From Kosakonia sp. BYX6 (lineage in GTDB: Bacteria > Pseudomonadota > Gammaproteobacteria > Enterobacterales > Enterobacteriaceae): a DNA stretch of 64,000 bases. Below are positions 38,219-47,935 of this stretch, in pieces. Location: assembly GCF_038449125.1 (NCBI RefSeq), contig NZ_CP151800.1:3072406-3136405 (forward strand), written 5' to 3'. The position numbers and the translations under genes were made by a program. Position 1 is the stretch's first letter. The number at the start of each line of letters is the position of its first letter. The notes under the pieces were generated by a model, which had not been told where the DNA came from, did not search any database, and worked only from the letters and a program-made list of their open reading frames with translations.

Positions 38219-38299
38219 GCCACTGCTTTTCTTTGATGTCCCCATTTTGTGGAGCCCATCAACCCCGCCGATTAGGTTCAAGGTTGATGGGTTTTTTGT
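38219..38299 (+). ncRNA. rybB: Small regulatory RNA RybB
   Basis: A sigma-E dependent, Hfq-binding small RNA that represses outer-membrane porin and other envelope mRNAs. The 5' seed GCCACTGCTTTTCTTTGATG matches E. coli RybB as I remember it. The body CCCCATTTTGTGGAGCCC and the terminator stem CCCATCAACC/GGTTGATGGG with six T also match. Only the terminator loop differs clearly (CGATTAGG region). Position between ybjL and rcdA is the same as in E. coli. It probably also ends ybjL transcription through its terminator (38255-38297). Confidence 0.95.
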
Positions 38300-38320
38300 T
38301 GCCTTTTTTCCAGGTCTGCT

Positions 38321-38785
38321 TCAAAACGGCATCTTGAACCATATCGCCCACAAGACATAAACCCCGCCAATCATAAAGAACAATCGATATCCCCAAATGA
38401 TGGCGGATTCCCGGCGCAGGTAGAATTTCAGCGGGTTACGGTGCAAGTTGGCGGCATTGTAGGTTTCATGGAAATGCGTCATTTTCTGCGCGCCTTTGCT
38501 GACCAGTGCGATGAAGAAACTCGTCATCATAATCATCAGCACAGCCATATAACCTTTCAGCGCCATGCCGACACTCTTAATGACCCACAGGCTGGTATCT
38601 TTATGTACAACGACAACACCCTGCTTTTTCAGAGCGATGGCCGCAAAGCTCAGTACCAGATGCACGGCGATCAGAATGCCAAAATGCTTCGCATTAGTAG
38701 CAAATGTGTTCTTTAAGGTGACCCCGAAGATCCAGGCGAAAAACACCACCGACGACACCAACCACATCACTGTATCTAAAATCAT
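38321..38785 (-). CDS. Uncharacterised four-helix inner-membrane protein
   Basis: A 154-residue protein that I do not recognise. Hydrophobic segments at about 5-24, 34-52, 78-97 and 129-150, with basic loops (KKQGVVVVHK, RRESAIIWGYR), suggest a polytopic inner-membrane protein with both ends inside. No catalytic motif. It is a single gene between rybB and rcdA, in a place where E. coli has no gene. Reading-frame quality and a plausible ATG support a real gene. Confidence 0.7.
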   Translation of the reverse strand: MILDTVMWLVSSVVFFAWIFGVTLKNTFATNAKHFGILIAVHLVLSFAAIALKKQGVVVVHKDTSLWVIKSVGMALKGYMAVLMIMMTSFFIALVSKGAQKMTHFHETYNAANLHRNPLKFYLRRESAIIWGYRLFFMIGGVYVLWAIWFKMPF

Positions 38786-38857
38786 TCCTGACCTGTTTGA
38801 TAGTTAAAAGAGAGCATTAGCGTCGCTATTTTTTCATTAATAACAACATGTTGCACA

Positions 38858-39400
38858 TCAAAGCCCCGCTATCCGCTCAACCATTGTGCGAATCTCTTCA
38901 CGTTGTAGCGGCTCGCGGTCAACCACAAAGTGCAGCGTCATTCCTTCGATAAAGGCGTCCAACGCGCGTGCCGTCACGGGATCAAACCAGTGCTCCAGCG
39001 TGGTCTGGCTGGTGCGCATCCAGTTTTGCATGACACTCTTCAGCGTCGCCTGGCGGCTCATAAATGCATAAAGCTGATACATCAGTTCCATATTGCGCGC
39101 AGTGGTGACTTGCGCGCTGTGAATCAGCCCGGTGATCGCTTCGCATGCCTGCGCGGGGCTGTCGACGCCGTCGAAAAACGCCTGATATTGCGCAGACATC
39201 TGCTGCGTAAAGCGATTAAACGCCTCTTCGAGCAGCGCGTCGATGCCGGAAAAATAGTAGGTCATCGAGCCAAGCGGAACATCCGCGCAGCCCGCGATTT
39301 TGCGATGCGTTACTGCCTGAATGCCATGCTCAGCAATCATATCCAGCGTCGCTTCAAGAATGCGTTCGCGCCGCTGGGGGTCATTAGGACGTCGGGCCAT
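38858..39400 (-). CDS. rcdA: TetR family transcriptional regulator RcdA
   Basis: A 180-residue TetR-type regulator. The N-terminal HTH spans about 10-50 ([20 protein letters not shown], then [12 protein letters not shown]). E. coli RcdA activates csgD and affects biofilm genes. The ATG at 39400 is preferred because AGAGGA lies just ahead; a GTG four codons upstream would include that site in the coding part. Divergent from ybjJ, with a palindrome between them. Confidence 0.93.
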   Translation of the reverse strand: MARRPNDPQRRERILEATLDMIAEHGIQAVTHRKIAGCADVPLGSMTYYFSGIDALLEEAFNRFTQQMSAQYQAFFDGVDSPAQACEAITGLIHSAQVTTARNMELMYQLYAFMSRQATLKSVMQNWMRTSQTTLEHWFDPVTARALDAFIEGMTLHFVVDREPLQREEIRTMVERIAGL

Positions 39401-39419
39401 AAATCCTCTCACTCGTTTA

Positions 39420-39433
39420 TGTACAAATGTACA
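39420..39433. promoter_or_regulatory. Probable operator between rcdA and ybjJ
   Basis: TGTAC-AAAT-GTACA, a perfect 5-bp inverted repeat in the 80-nt divergent gap. It is a natural binding site for the adjacent TetR protein; the assignment rests on position and symmetry only. Confidence 0.55.
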
Positions 39434-39480
39434 CTTACTTGCTACTGTTTTCGCATCTTTTCATTCATCGATGTGAAGTT

Positions 39481-40683
39481 ATGACTGTTAATGCCTCCCG
39501 AAAAGCCCTGCGACACCGCCTGTGGGCGCTGTTTACCTTCTTCTTTTTACCCGGTTTATTAATGGCGTCCTGGGCCACGCGCACCCCGGCAATCCGCGAT
39601 ATTTTATCCGTCTCCACCGCGGAAATGGGCGCGGTGCTGTTTGGCCTGTCGGTCGGTTCAATGAGCGGCATTCTCTCTTCGGGATGGCTGGTCAAACGCT
39701 TCGGCGCGCGCAAAGTGATCCGCGCCAGCATGTCATTCTCGGTTATCGGGATGGTGATTTTAAGCATTGCCTTATGGTTCGCCTCTCCGTTGCTGTTCGC
39801 TTTTGGCCTCGCTTGCTTTGGCGGCAGCCTCGGAGCGGGAGAAGTGGCGATGAACATTGAAGGCGCCATCGTCGAGCAGGAGATGAATAAAACCGTGCTG
39901 CCGATGATGCATGGCTTTTATAGCTTCGGCACCTTAGTCGGCGCGGGTATCGGTATGTCTTTAACTGCTTTCGGCGTCGCGGCGAATGTGCATATTTTGC
40001 TGGCTGGCCTGGTAGCAATCGTGCCGATTATATTGGCGATTACTGCTATCCCGGATGGAACCGGGAAAAACTCGGCGGAAGATAATGCGCGCGGCAAACA
40101 AGGCAGGCCGTTCTGGCAGGATACACAACTGCTGTTAATTGGCGTGGTGGTGCTGGCGATGGCGTTTGCCGAAGGTTCCGCCAATGACTGGCTGCCGCTT
40201 TTGATGGTGGACGGCCACGGGTTCAGCCCCACTTCCGGGTCGCTTATCTACACCGGTTTTACGCTTGGTATGACGACAGGCCGGTTCTGCGGCGGCTGGT
40301 TTATTGACCGTTACAGCCGCGTGGCGGTGGTTCGCGCCAGCGCGTTAATGGGTGCATTGGGGATCGGCCTGATTATCTTTGTCGACAGCGCCTGGGTGGC
40401 GGGTGTGTCGGTTATTCTGTGGGGACTTGGCGCCTCGCTCGGTTTCCCGCTCACTATTTCGGCAGCCAGCGATACCGGCCCGGATGCGGCCACCCGCGTC
40501 AGCGTGGTTGCCACCACCGGCTACTTGGCATTCCTCGTTGGTCCGCCGCTGCTCGGTTTCCTTGGCGAGCACTACGGTTTGCGCAGTGCGATGATCGTCG
40601 TGTTAAGTCTGGTGCTGGTCGCCGCTCTGGTCGCCCGCGCGGTCGCCAAACCGGCAACAGAAGCGCAGGCCGAACTGGGGTGA
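39481..40683 (+). CDS. ybjJ: MFS transporter YbjJ
   Basis: A 400-residue major facilitator protein with about 12 membrane segments. An MFS-type loop [13 protein letters not shown] follows helix 2, and [15 protein letters not shown] marks the second half. The substrate is unknown. The ATG at 39481 fits the E. coli start; an 18-residue upstream extension would translate the operator. Divergent from rcdA, which may control it. Confidence 0.93.
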   Translation: MTVNASRKALRHRLWALFTFFFLPGLLMASWATRTPAIRDILSVSTAEMGAVLFGLSVGSMSGILSSGWLVKRFGARKVIRASMSFSVIGMVILSIALWFASPLLFAFGLACFGGSLGAGEVAMNIEGAIVEQEMNKTVLPMMHGFYSFGTLVGAGIGMSLTAFGVAANVHILLAGLVAIVPIILAITAIPDGTGKNSAEDNARGKQGRPFWQDTQLLLIGVVVLAMAFAEGSANDWLPLLMVDGHGFSPTSGSLIYTGFTLGMTTGRFCGGWFIDRYSRVAVVRASALMGALGIGLIIFVDSAWVAGVSVILWGLGASLGFPLTISAASDTGPDAATRVSVVATTGYLAFLVGPPLLGFLGEHYGLRSAMIVVLSLVLVAALVARAVAKPATEAQAELG

Positions 40684-40689
40684 TAACCC

Positions 40690-40714
40690 GGCGGCGGCCT
40701 GCGTGGCTGCCGCC
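40690..40714. terminator. Hairpin between convergent ybjJ and mdfA
   Basis: GGCGGC pairs with GCCGCC across about 13 nt of partly paired sequence. No T-run on either side, so termination is uncertain. Confidence 0.4.
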
Positions 40715-41947
40715 TTAGCCATCCAGAGAATTTCCCACGCGTTTATCACGCAGGAACACCACCATTAAGCCCAGCCATACTACGCCGTTGAGCAAATTGA
40801 AGACGCTGAACAGACCATTGCCGCCGATTAACCAGGCGTGTTTACTGATCTCAATCCCGACGGTAAAGATGAACATCTGCAACATGCCCATCGCTGCTGA
40901 AACCGTGCCTTTACTCATCTCGCTGGCAAACAACGTCAGACGCACCAGCCCAGCGTTGGCCAGGCCAATGCCGAAAGCGTAAAGACTCAACCCGGCGGTC
41001 ATCCACAAATACGCATGCGACGATGCCACCGTAGCGACCGCGGCCAGCAGCAAACCCGCAGCAATCGGCCAGCCGCCTAAAATAATAAGCGAACGCACGG
41101 TGCGGCGAGACGTCAGGCGCGCCAACACCAGGTTACCGGCGATTAAGGCGCCGAAAATCGGCACCTGCAACAGCCCATATTCATAGCTGCTAAGCTGCTC
41201 GCCGCTGATGATGATAATTGGCGACTGGGCAATCCACGCCAGCAATGGCAGGCTAACAAACCCGGTCGCCAGCGCCCCGGCGACAAAACGCAGGTTTTTC
41301 ATCACTTCGGCGTAATCGCGCCATAAAGTTTTGAACGAGAGTTTCTCACCGAGCCGGGTGGCAGTTTCAGGCATCGCCCGTTGTAACCCAAAGAAAGAGA
41401 CCGCCGCCAACATCGCGAAGAGCACAAACATCCCCTGCCACGGCGCGGCATGCACCCACGCGGCGCCGACTAACGGGCCAAGCAGCGGCGCAATCAACGC
41501 CACATTCGCCATTAGCGCGGTGATCTTAATGCACACGGCCTCTTCAAAAGACTCCTGTATCGCCGCGTAACCCACCGCGCCAATAAAACAGAGGCTGATG
41601 CCCTGCAAAAAGCGCAGCAGCGTAAATTGTTCGATGGTTTGCGCCAGCAGTGTTGCGAGGCAGGTCACGATAAACCACACCACCCCGGTGAGCATGACGG
41701 GCCGGCGACCAATTCGGTCGGACAGCGGCCCAAGCAGCCACTGTAAAAACATGCCGCCCGCCAGATAAGCGGTCATTGAGGTCGGCACCCACTCAATCCC
41801 CGCGTTGTACTGCTCCACCACCGTCAGCATGCCGGGTTGAATCATATCGTTGCCGATATAGGTGGAGAATTCGTAGAGCACCAGGCAGAGGGGAAATAAC
41901 AGCGCCCGTCGTCCCAGACGTTGGCCGGAAAGGGTATGGTTTTGCAT
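40715..41947 (-). CDS. mdfA: Multidrug efflux MFS transporter MdfA
   Basis: A 410-residue proton antiporter of the DHA1 group, same length as E. coli MdfA (Cmr). The membrane acids Glu26 and Asp34 that couple protons and cations are both conserved ([11 protein letters not shown]). The motif A loop [13 protein letters not shown] follows helix 2. Exports chloramphenicol, cationic dyes and alkali cations in E. coli. Divergent from ybjG. The E. coli genes ybjH and ybjI, expected next to it, are missing. Confidence 0.96.
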   Translation of the reverse strand: MQNHTLSGQRLGRRALLFPLCLVLYEFSTYIGNDMIQPGMLTVVEQYNAGIEWVPTSMTAYLAGGMFLQWLLGPLSDRIGRRPVMLTGVVWFIVTCLATLLAQTIEQFTLLRFLQGISLCFIGAVGYAAIQESFEEAVCIKITALMANVALIAPLLGPLVGAAWVHAAPWQGMFVLFAMLAAVSFFGLQRAMPETATRLGEKLSFKTLWRDYAEVMKNLRFVAGALATGFVSLPLLAWIAQSPIIIISGEQLSSYEYGLLQVPIFGALIAGNLVLARLTSRRTVRSLIILGGWPIAAGLLLAAVATVASSHAYLWMTAGLSLYAFGIGLANAGLVRLTLFASEMSKGTVSAAMGMLQMFIFTVGIEISKHAWLIGGNGLFSVFNLLNGVVWLGLMVVFLRDKRVGNSLDG

Positions 41948-42049
41948 GCAATCTCTTCATCAATGAAAAATCGCGCAGAGTGTAATCAAAGCGACCCGGC
42001 GGCGATAGCGAATTATTTATCAAAAACAGATACCGCACCTTTTCACTCG

Positions 42050-42066
42050 TTTAAGGTTCGCTTAAG
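42050..42066. promoter_or_regulatory. PmrA (BasR) box upstream of ybjG
   Basis: TTTAAG-GTTCG-CTTAAG is an exact fit to the direct repeat YTTAAG-N5-YTTAAG recognised by phosphorylated PmrA/BasR. It lies about 140 nt before ybjG, a known BasSR target in E. coli. Confidence 0.8.
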
Positions 42067-42203
42067 TGACATGGCGTAACGTGAATCCAGGAATCGTCTA
42101 ACTCTCAGACGAGTAAGACAAAACCGCTTTACCGTGTGCCGCCCCGCTTTTAAGGTGAGCGCTTTACTAAATTTGCATTGTTTCATCAAAGAGTAACAAA
42201 CCC

Positions 42204-42812
42204 ATGTTAGAGAGCCTGAATTACACCCTGTTCTACTGGATAAACGCCACGCCAGACTCTCCGCGTTGGCTTATCGCGTTAGCCGTGTTTGTTGCAAAAG
42301 ATCTTATTAATATTGTTCCACTGCTGGCCGCAGGGCTCTGGTTGTGGGGACCGCGCAACCAGGTGACCGCGCAGCGCCATCTGGTGATTAAAGTGGCGCT
42401 GGCAATTATCGCCAGCCTCACGCTTTCATGGATTTTAGGCCATACCTTCCCGCACGATCGGCCTTTTGTTAATCATGTGGGTTACAACTTCTTGCCGCAC
42501 TCGGCGGATGACTCATTCCCGAGCGATCACGGGACGGTGATGTTCACCTTCGCTGTCGCTTTCCTCGCCTGGCACCGTTTTTGGTCCGGCGCGGTGCTGA
42601 TGGTTATCGGTCTGGCGATTGCCTGGTCGCGGGTGTTTTTGGGTGTCCACTGGCCGATGGATATGCTCGGTGGTCTGTTGGTGGGAATGTGCGGTTGCCT
42701 GACGGCACAAATCCTGTGGCAGCGCTTTGGCACGGTGCTTTACCGCAGTGTGCAGCAGCTTTACCGCCTCTGTTTTGCCGTATTGATCCGCCGCGGCTGG
42801 GTACGTGACTAA
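42204..42812 (+). CDS. ybjG: Undecaprenyl-diphosphatase YbjG (PAP2 family)
   Basis: A 202-residue membrane phosphatase that recycles undecaprenyl pyrophosphate for cell-wall and O-antigen synthesis. The PAP2 signature is in order: DRP at 85-87, PSDH at 106-109 and SRVFLGVHWPMD at 142-153. About five membrane helices. GAGTAAC precedes the ATG only loosely. The PmrA box fits a role in responding to cationic peptides or metal stress. A terminator follows. Confidence 0.96.
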   Translation: MLESLNYTLFYWINATPDSPRWLIALAVFVAKDLINIVPLLAAGLWLWGPRNQVTAQRHLVIKVALAIIASLTLSWILGHTFPHDRPFVNHVGYNFLPHSADDSFPSDHGTVMFTFAVAFLAWHRFWSGAVLMVIGLAIAWSRVFLGVHWPMDMLGGLLVGMCGCLTAQILWQRFGTVLYRSVQQLYRLCFAVLIRRGWVRD

Positions 42813-42837
42813 GCGCCAGGGCGCAGGTAAGATGAAC

Positions 42838-42864
42838 GCCCTGCTCAATGCAGGGCTTTCTTTT
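42838..42864 (+). terminator. Terminator of ybjG
   Basis: Perfect 7-bp stem GCCCTGC/GCAGGGC, loop TCAAT, then TTTCTTTT. It ends only 13 nt before the deoR start. Confidence 0.85.
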
Positions 42865-42877
42865 ATTCAGGTGAGAT

Positions 42878-43636
42878 ATGGAAACAAGACGCGACGACCG
42901 AATAGACCAGCTATTAGATGCGCTTAAGCGTAGCGACAAACTGCATCTCAAAGAGGCAGCCACGCTGCTTGGCGTTTCCGAGATGACCATTCGCCGCGAT
43001 CTCAGCACCAACAGCGCGCCCGTCGTTTTGCTTGGCGGTTACATTGTGCTGGAACCGCGCTCCGCCAGCCATTATCTGCTGAGCGATCAAAAAAACCGGC
43101 TGGTGGAAGAAAAACGTCGCGCGGCAAAACTCGCCGCAGGCCTGTTGCAACCGCATCAAATGGTTTTTTTTGACTGCGGCACAACCATGCCGTGGGTTAT
43201 CGACGCCATCCCTCACGATTTGCCATTTACCGGCGTCTGCTACTCCCTGAACACCTTTCTGGCATTGCAGGAAAAACCGCTCTGCCGCGCGATTCTGAGC
43301 GGCGGCGAGTTCCACGCCAGCAACGCGGTTTTCAAGCCGTTGAACTTCAACGAAACGCTGAGCAACCTGCGCCCGGATATCGCCTTTTATTCGGCGGCCG
43401 GCGTCCACGCGCAACAGGGCGCGACCTGTTTTAATCTTGAAGAGTTGCCGGTCAAGCACTGGGCGATGTCCAGCGCGCAATACCACGTGCTGGTGGTCGA
43501 TCACAGTAAATTTGGCAAAGTTCGCCCGGCCAGCATGGGGCCACTAAACCGTTTTAACATGATTATCAGCGATTGCCGCCCGGACGAAAGCCTGGTGAAT
43601 GCGGCGAAAAGCCAGCATATCAAACTGCTGTACTAA
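42878..43636 (+). CDS. deoR: Deoxyribose operon repressor DeoR
   Basis: A 252-residue regulator, same length as E. coli. The N-terminal HTH is LKEAATLLGVSEMTIRRDL (24-42); the C-terminal sugar-phosphate sensing domain (about 75-235) carries FDCGTTM and the VVDHSKFG motif typical of DeoR proteins. Represses deoCABD and is released by deoxyribose-5-phosphate. GGTGAGAT precedes the ATG. Confidence 0.97.
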   Translation: METRRDDRIDQLLDALKRSDKLHLKEAATLLGVSEMTIRRDLSTNSAPVVLLGGYIVLEPRSASHYLLSDQKNRLVEEKRRAAKLAAGLLQPHQMVFFDCGTTMPWVIDAIPHDLPFTGVCYSLNTFLALQEKPLCRAILSGGEFHASNAVFKPLNFNETLSNLRPDIAFYSAAGVHAQQGATCFNLEELPVKHWAMSSAQYHVLVVDHSKFGKVRPASMGPLNRFNMIISDCRPDESLVNAAKSQHIKLLY

Positions 43637-43656
43637 CCGTGCCCGCCAGGGCACGG
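43637..43656. terminator. Hairpin between convergent deoR and dacC
   Basis: Perfect 8-bp stem CCGTGCCC/GGGCACGG, loop GCCA, directly after the deoR stop codon. The trailing CTATTG is a poor T-run, so I rate it as a probable but weak bidirectional terminator. Confidence 0.5.
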
Positions 43657-43667
43657 CTATTGCGCAC

Positions 43668-44870
43668 TCAGGAGAACCAGCTGCCAAACCACTGGTGGAA
43701 CTTCAGCAGGACAAAATCCCACATCCGCCCTAAGAAACCGGCTTCGTTCACCGCTTCCATCACCACCAGCGGACGCTGTTCAATGGTTTTGCCATCCAAC
43801 TGGAAGTCAATGGTGCCCACGACCTGCCCTTTGCTCAGCGGCGCTTCAAGCTGCGGCTGCGTTAAGGTATAGCTCGCTTTCAACTTGTTTAACTGCCCTT
43901 TGGGGATGGTAATCGAGCCGCTGTCGCCCGCGCCCAGCTTCACTTCGCTGTTATCACCGAACCACACGCGCTGGTTAACGAAAGCCGCATCAGGCTTGAT
44001 AGGCGTCACGGTATCGAAGAAACGGAAACCCCAGGTGAGCAATTTTTCCGACTCATTAAAGCGAATGCGGTCGGTTTTCGCCCCCAGCACCACGGAAATC
44101 AACCGCATATCGCCCTGCGTTGCCGATGCCACCAGATTGTAGCCCGCGCCTTCTGTGGTCCCGGTTTTCATGCCGTCCACATTCATGCCGGTGTTCCACA
44201 ACAACCGGTTACGGTTTGGCTGGCGAATTTTGTTAAATGTGAACTCTTTCTCTTTGTGGATGGCGTATTCATCCGGCACATCGCGAATCAAGGCTTTGCC
44301 AAGCAGCGCCATATCGCGCGCGGTACTGAATTGCCCCGGCGCGTCGAGCCCGTGGACGGTTTTAAAGGTGGTATTAGTGAGACCCAGTTTCTGCGCATAA
44401 CTGTTCATCAGGCTGACGAAGGAGTCCTGGCTACCCGCAACGAAATCGGCAATCGCGATGCTGGCATCATTGCCTGACTGAATAATCACACCTTTGTTCA
44501 AATCCGCCACTGAAACCTGGTCGCCCGGTTTCAGGAACATCAGCGAAGAACCGCGCAACACCGGATTTCCGGTCGCCCAGGCGTCTTTGCCTACAGTAAC
44601 GGTGTCGGTGAGATGGATTTTCCCGGCTTTTAGCGCCTGGCCGACCACATAGCTGGTCATCAGTTTGGTCAGGCTGGCAGGATCGAGTTTTTCGTCGGCG
44701 TTGCCTTCCGCCAGCACTTTGCCGCTGGCGTAATCCATCAGGATCCACGCCCTGGCATCAACCGGCGGCGCTGTCGGGGTTTGTTCAACTGCATATAACG
44801 AAGGAGAGAAAAGTACCAACAGCGCAGAGCCTGCTACCAGGCCGCGAAGGGATAAAGAGAAATGCTTCAT
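43668..44870 (-). CDS. dacC: D-alanyl-D-alanine carboxypeptidase DacC (PBP6)
   Basis: A 400-residue low-molecular-weight penicillin-binding protein that trims the terminal D-Ala of peptidoglycan pentapeptides. Signal peptide 1-27 ends in SLYA. Active-site SLTK (Ser66, Lys69), SGN (in QSGNDAS) and KTG (in DGMKTGTT) are intact. The C-terminal amphipathic helix (about 382-400, [17 protein letters not shown]) anchors it to the inner membrane. The ATG at 44870 gives the E. coli length. Divergent from gstB. Confidence 0.97.
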   Translation of the reverse strand: MKHFSLSLRGLVAGSALLVLFSPSLYAVEQTPTAPPVDARAWILMDYASGKVLAEGNADEKLDPASLTKLMTSYVVGQALKAGKIHLTDTVTVGKDAWATGNPVLRGSSLMFLKPGDQVSVADLNKGVIIQSGNDASIAIADFVAGSQDSFVSLMNSYAQKLGLTNTTFKTVHGLDAPGQFSTARDMALLGKALIRDVPDEYAIHKEKEFTFNKIRQPNRNRLLWNTGMNVDGMKTGTTEGAGYNLVASATQGDMRLISVVLGAKTDRIRFNESEKLLTWGFRFFDTVTPIKPDAAFVNQRVWFGDNSEVKLGAGDSGSITIPKGQLNKLKASYTLTQPQLEAPLSKGQVVGTIDFQLDGKTIEQRPLVVMEAVNEAGFLGRMWDFVLLKFHQWFGSWFS

Positions 44871-45103
44871 ATAGGCCACCCGAGTATCCATTCAATAAAA
44901 CGTCACACACCGTGTCGCAACAAACGGTGAGTAATAGCGCACAAACGAAACGAAAAAAACCGCGACTGGGTAAAGTTATTAAAGTTTATGCAATAACAGC
45001 GTGTTGCGCTCCCTTTGTGCAATCTTTTTCTGATCCGTTGCCAGAACGTTAACTTTCGCCCACGATGAATAGCACGAAGACATTCAATTGCGCAGGGGTA
45101 AAA

Positions 45104-45733
45104 ATGATAACGCTGTGGGGCAGGAATAATTCAACCAATGTCAAAAAAGTTCGCTGGCTGCTGGAAGAGCTGGAGTTGCCATATGAGCATATTCTGGCGG
45201 GCGGGCAGTTTGGCCTTAATCACGATCCCGAGTTTCTGGCGATGAACCCGAACGGCCTGGTGCCGTTGCTGCGCGATGACGAGACCGACATTGTGCTGTG
45301 GGAATCCAACACCATCGTGCGTTATCTCGCCGCCCAATACGGTCAGCGCCGCTTGTGGCTTGATGCGCCCGCCGAGCGTGCGCAGGGGGAGAAGTGGATG
45401 GATTGGGCGCTCGGCACGTTGGCACCGAAACATGGTCCGCTGCTGATGGGGCTGGTGCGCACGCCGCCGGAAAAACGCGACAACGCCGCACTGGAAACGA
45501 CAAAGCACGCCCTTGAAGATCTTTTCGCCCTGCTTGATAACGCACTGGCAAAAGAGACGTGGCTTTCCGGCGAGGCGTTCGGCTGTGGCGATATCGCCGT
45601 CGGCCCGTTCGTTTACAACCTCTTTAATATCCCTGGTTTGCGCTGGACGCCGCGCCCCCATTTACAACGCTGGTATGCGCAGCTTTGTGAACGGCCGGGG
45701 TTCCAGAGCGCGGTCATGATTCCGGTGACCTGA
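45104..45733 (+). CDS. gstB: Glutathione S-transferase GstB
   Basis: A 209-residue GST. The N-terminal thioredoxin fold begins [18 protein letters not shown], with the glutathione site [10 protein letters not shown]; the all-helical C-terminal domain follows (about 90-209). E. coli GstB has high activity with bromoacetate-type substrates. The ATG at 45104 matches the family; a 13-residue upstream extension is rejected. Confidence 0.95.
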   Translation: MITLWGRNNSTNVKKVRWLLEELELPYEHILAGGQFGLNHDPEFLAMNPNGLVPLLRDDETDIVLWESNTIVRYLAAQYGQRRLWLDAPAERAQGEKWMDWALGTLAPKHGPLLMGLVRTPPEKRDNAALETTKHALEDLFALLDNALAKETWLSGEAFGCGDIAVGPFVYNLFNIPGLRWTPRPHLQRWYAQLCERPGFQSAVMIPVT

Positions 45734-45774
45734 AGAGGGTGATGCCGGAGGTCTGATCGCCGGATGGCTTGATT

Positions 45775-45854
45775 GCCGGATGGCGGCTACGCCTTATCCG
45801 GCCTACGATCCGAGCAATGTTTGTAGGCCGGGTGAGCGATTAGCGCTATCCGGC
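45775..45854. repeat. REP pair (BIME) between gstB and yliI
   Basis: Inverted REP units at 45775-45806 (GCCGGATGGCGGCTACG to GGCCTAC) and 45823-45854 (GTAGGCCGGGTGAGCG to TCCGGC). A degenerate third unit precedes them (about 45744-45768). Confidence 0.85.
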
Positions 45855-45858
45855 AACA

Positions 45859-46965
45859 TCACGATGCCGGGCTCACCTTCCACAACTCGCCATCGTTCTC
45901 ATCGGTTAACACATATAAATACCCATCCGGTCCGACGCGTACATCGCGAATGCGTTGCTTACGATCGCCGAGAATGCGGCCATCTTCGGTCACTTTGTCG
46001 CCATTGACCGTCATCACGATCAAATCTTCATCTTTCAGCGCGCCGATAAAGAGTTTGTTTTTCCACTGCGGAAAGGTGTCGGCGTTGTAAAACGCCATTC
46101 CGCTGATGGCCGGCGATTTCTCCCAATAGAAGACCGGCTGCTCAGTTCCAGCGACGATCTCGCCTTTCGCTTCCGGGATTTTCAGCCCGCTGTAATTAAT
46201 GCCCCACGTCGCAATCGGCCAGCCGTAGTTTTTGCCTTTTCCGGGAATATTGATCTCATCGCCGCCGCGCGGACCGTGCTCATTGAGCCACAGCGCGTTG
46301 CTCCACGGGTTCATCGCCATGCCCTGCGGGTTGCGAATACCGTATGACCAGATTTCCGGTCGCGCGCCCTGTTTACCGACAAACGGGTTATCGTCTGGCA
46401 CTTTGCCTTGATCCGTCAGCCGCACCAGCTTGCCCTGCAATTTATCCAGATCCTGCGCCGTTGGGCGTTGGTTATTCTCGCCAAGGCCAATCCACAAATA
46501 GCCTTTGCCATCAAACACCAGACGACCGCCAAAATGGTTACCCGTCGAGAGTTTGGGCTGCTGGCGAAACACAGTCTGGAAATCTTCAAGGCGTTTGAAA
46601 TCCTCGCTCAGGCGACCATAGCCAACGGCGGTTCCGGCTTTGTCGTCATTCCCGGCTTCAGCATAGCTCAGCCATACCCGGCGGGACTGGGTGAAATCCG
46701 GCGCCAGCGCCACATCCAGCAAGCCCCCCTGCCCGTGCGCCCAGACTTTCGGCACACCGGTAATAGGATCGGAAAGCCCTTTCCCCTCCTGCCAATGGCG
46801 CAACTGACCGCCGCGCAAGGTAATCAACATACCGTGATTATCCGGCAGAAAAGCCAGCGCCCAGGGGTGCTCAAGCTTGGTTTGTAATACATCAACTTTC
46901 ACCGCCGGAGGCGCGGCAAACACAGAGGTGGTCAGCAACAGTAAGAACAGGGGGACACGGCGCAT
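45859..46965 (-). CDS. yliI: PQQ-dependent aldose sugar dehydrogenase YliI
   Basis: A 368-residue periplasmic soluble quinoprotein with a six-bladed beta-propeller. Signal peptide 1-17 (ends VFAA). Key catalytic and PQQ-site segments of the GSDH family are present: HGQGGLLDVALAP, GNHFGGRLVFD and WSYGIRNPQGMA. E. coli Asd oxidises aldoses but needs external PQQ. No pqq genes are in this window. Confidence 0.95.
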   Translation of the reverse strand: MRRVPLFLLLLTTSVFAAPPAVKVDVLQTKLEHPWALAFLPDNHGMLITLRGGQLRHWQEGKGLSDPITGVPKVWAHGQGGLLDVALAPDFTQSRRVWLSYAEAGNDDKAGTAVGYGRLSEDFKRLEDFQTVFRQQPKLSTGNHFGGRLVFDGKGYLWIGLGENNQRPTAQDLDKLQGKLVRLTDQGKVPDDNPFVGKQGARPEIWSYGIRNPQGMAMNPWSNALWLNEHGPRGGDEINIPGKGKNYGWPIATWGINYSGLKIPEAKGEIVAGTEQPVFYWEKSPAISGMAFYNADTFPQWKNKLFIGALKDEDLIVMTVNGDKVTEDGRILGDRKQRIRDVRVGPDGYLYVLTDENDGELWKVSPAS

Positions 46966-47050
46966 ACTGCACTCCTTTATTAAGCGATGAGACTGGATAA
47001 AGGTTAGCCATCAGATGACCGGGCGGGCGGGCTTTTACAAAAGCTTAAAT

Positions 47051-47078
47051 AATAAAGGGGAGTTTCCTCCCCTTATTT
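47051..47078 (-). terminator. Terminator of bssR
   Basis: Stem AAGGGGAG/CTCCCCTT with a 4-nt loop, followed on the minus strand by TATTATTT; 15 nt after the bssR stop. Confidence 0.75.
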
Positions 47079-47092
47079 CGTCAATCCCGGTC

Positions 47093-47476
47093 TCAGGCTT
47101 CTTCAAGCGGCGAATGCTCGCGAAGATACTGGATGCTGTAATCGAGAATATTCAGCGAACGTTCCAGTTTGTCGACATTGACAGAGATGTAAGTTGGGCA
47201 ATCTTGTCGCCCGCTCATTAAAGAGACTGCCGCAGAAGAGAGTGCTTCCTCTGCCCGGTACATCGCACTGCGCGAGTCGCTGTCTGCCAACTCTTGCAAT
47301 CGCTCGCCCTTATCGCGGATCTCAAGAGCCAATGCAAAGCAACTCTCTCGCAGACGATCATTTTCACTGATCGACATATACCCTTTTGCTTTGCGCATCT
47401 GGATATACGCCGCAAGGTTAGTTCTGGCGGTAATCAACTTCATCAGCAAACGACGTGCGAGTTCATCAGCGGTCAT
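47093..47476 (-). CDS. bssR: Biofilm formation regulator BssR
   Basis: A 127-residue protein, same length as E. coli BssR (YliH). Conserved parts are LAAYIQMRKAKGYMS and SLMSGRQDCPTYISVNVDKLE; the N-terminus and C-terminus are more divergent. BssR affects biofilm growth through indole and catabolite signals by an unknown mechanism. No DNA-binding motif is visible. Confidence 0.9.
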   Translation of the reverse strand: MTADELARRLLMKLITARTNLAAYIQMRKAKGYMSISENDRLRESCFALALEIRDKGERLQELADSDSRSAMYRAEEALSSAAVSLMSGRQDCPTYISVNVDKLERSLNILDYSIQYLREHSPLEEA

Positions 47477-47602
47477 ACTAATACCTCCCTTGTCAGCTAT
47501 TGGGCAGATTAATATTATGATCGTTTTTTGTACAAAGGTGCGGAACCGGTCAATAATTGTTCACTTCTGACATTCATTTACATTTCACCCCCGGCACACC
47601 TT

Positions 47603-47935
47603 TTATTCCCAACGGGTTGCTTGCATATCAATCACAAAACGGTACTTCACATCGCCTTTCAACATGCGGGCAAATGCGGTTTCGATCGCTTCACCGGCGA
47701 TCATCTCAATGTCTGCGGTAATGTTGTGTTCACCGCAGAAATCCAGCATCGCTTGTGTTTCCTGGATGCTGCCAATCGACGAACCGATGATGCTCAAACG
47801 GCGGAACACCATGGGCGTGACATTCGGCGCGGCATGTGGTTGATCCGGGATCCCCACCAGCACCAGGCGACCATTGGTTTTTAACGTCGCCAGATACGGG
47901 TCGAGATTGTGCGGCGCAGGCAAATTAACTAAGGC
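47603..47935 (-). pseudogene. C-terminal fragment of a zinc-type alcohol dehydrogenase
   Basis: About 107 residues match only the last third of a YahK/AdhC-like NADP alcohol dehydrogenase (PAPHNLDPYLATLK through LKGDVKYRFVID). The zinc ligands and most of the Rossmann fold are missing. Homology stops near LVN at about 47935; the sequence beyond belongs to something else. No proper start or ribosome binding site remains. It marks the left edge of a variable segment. Confidence 0.85.
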
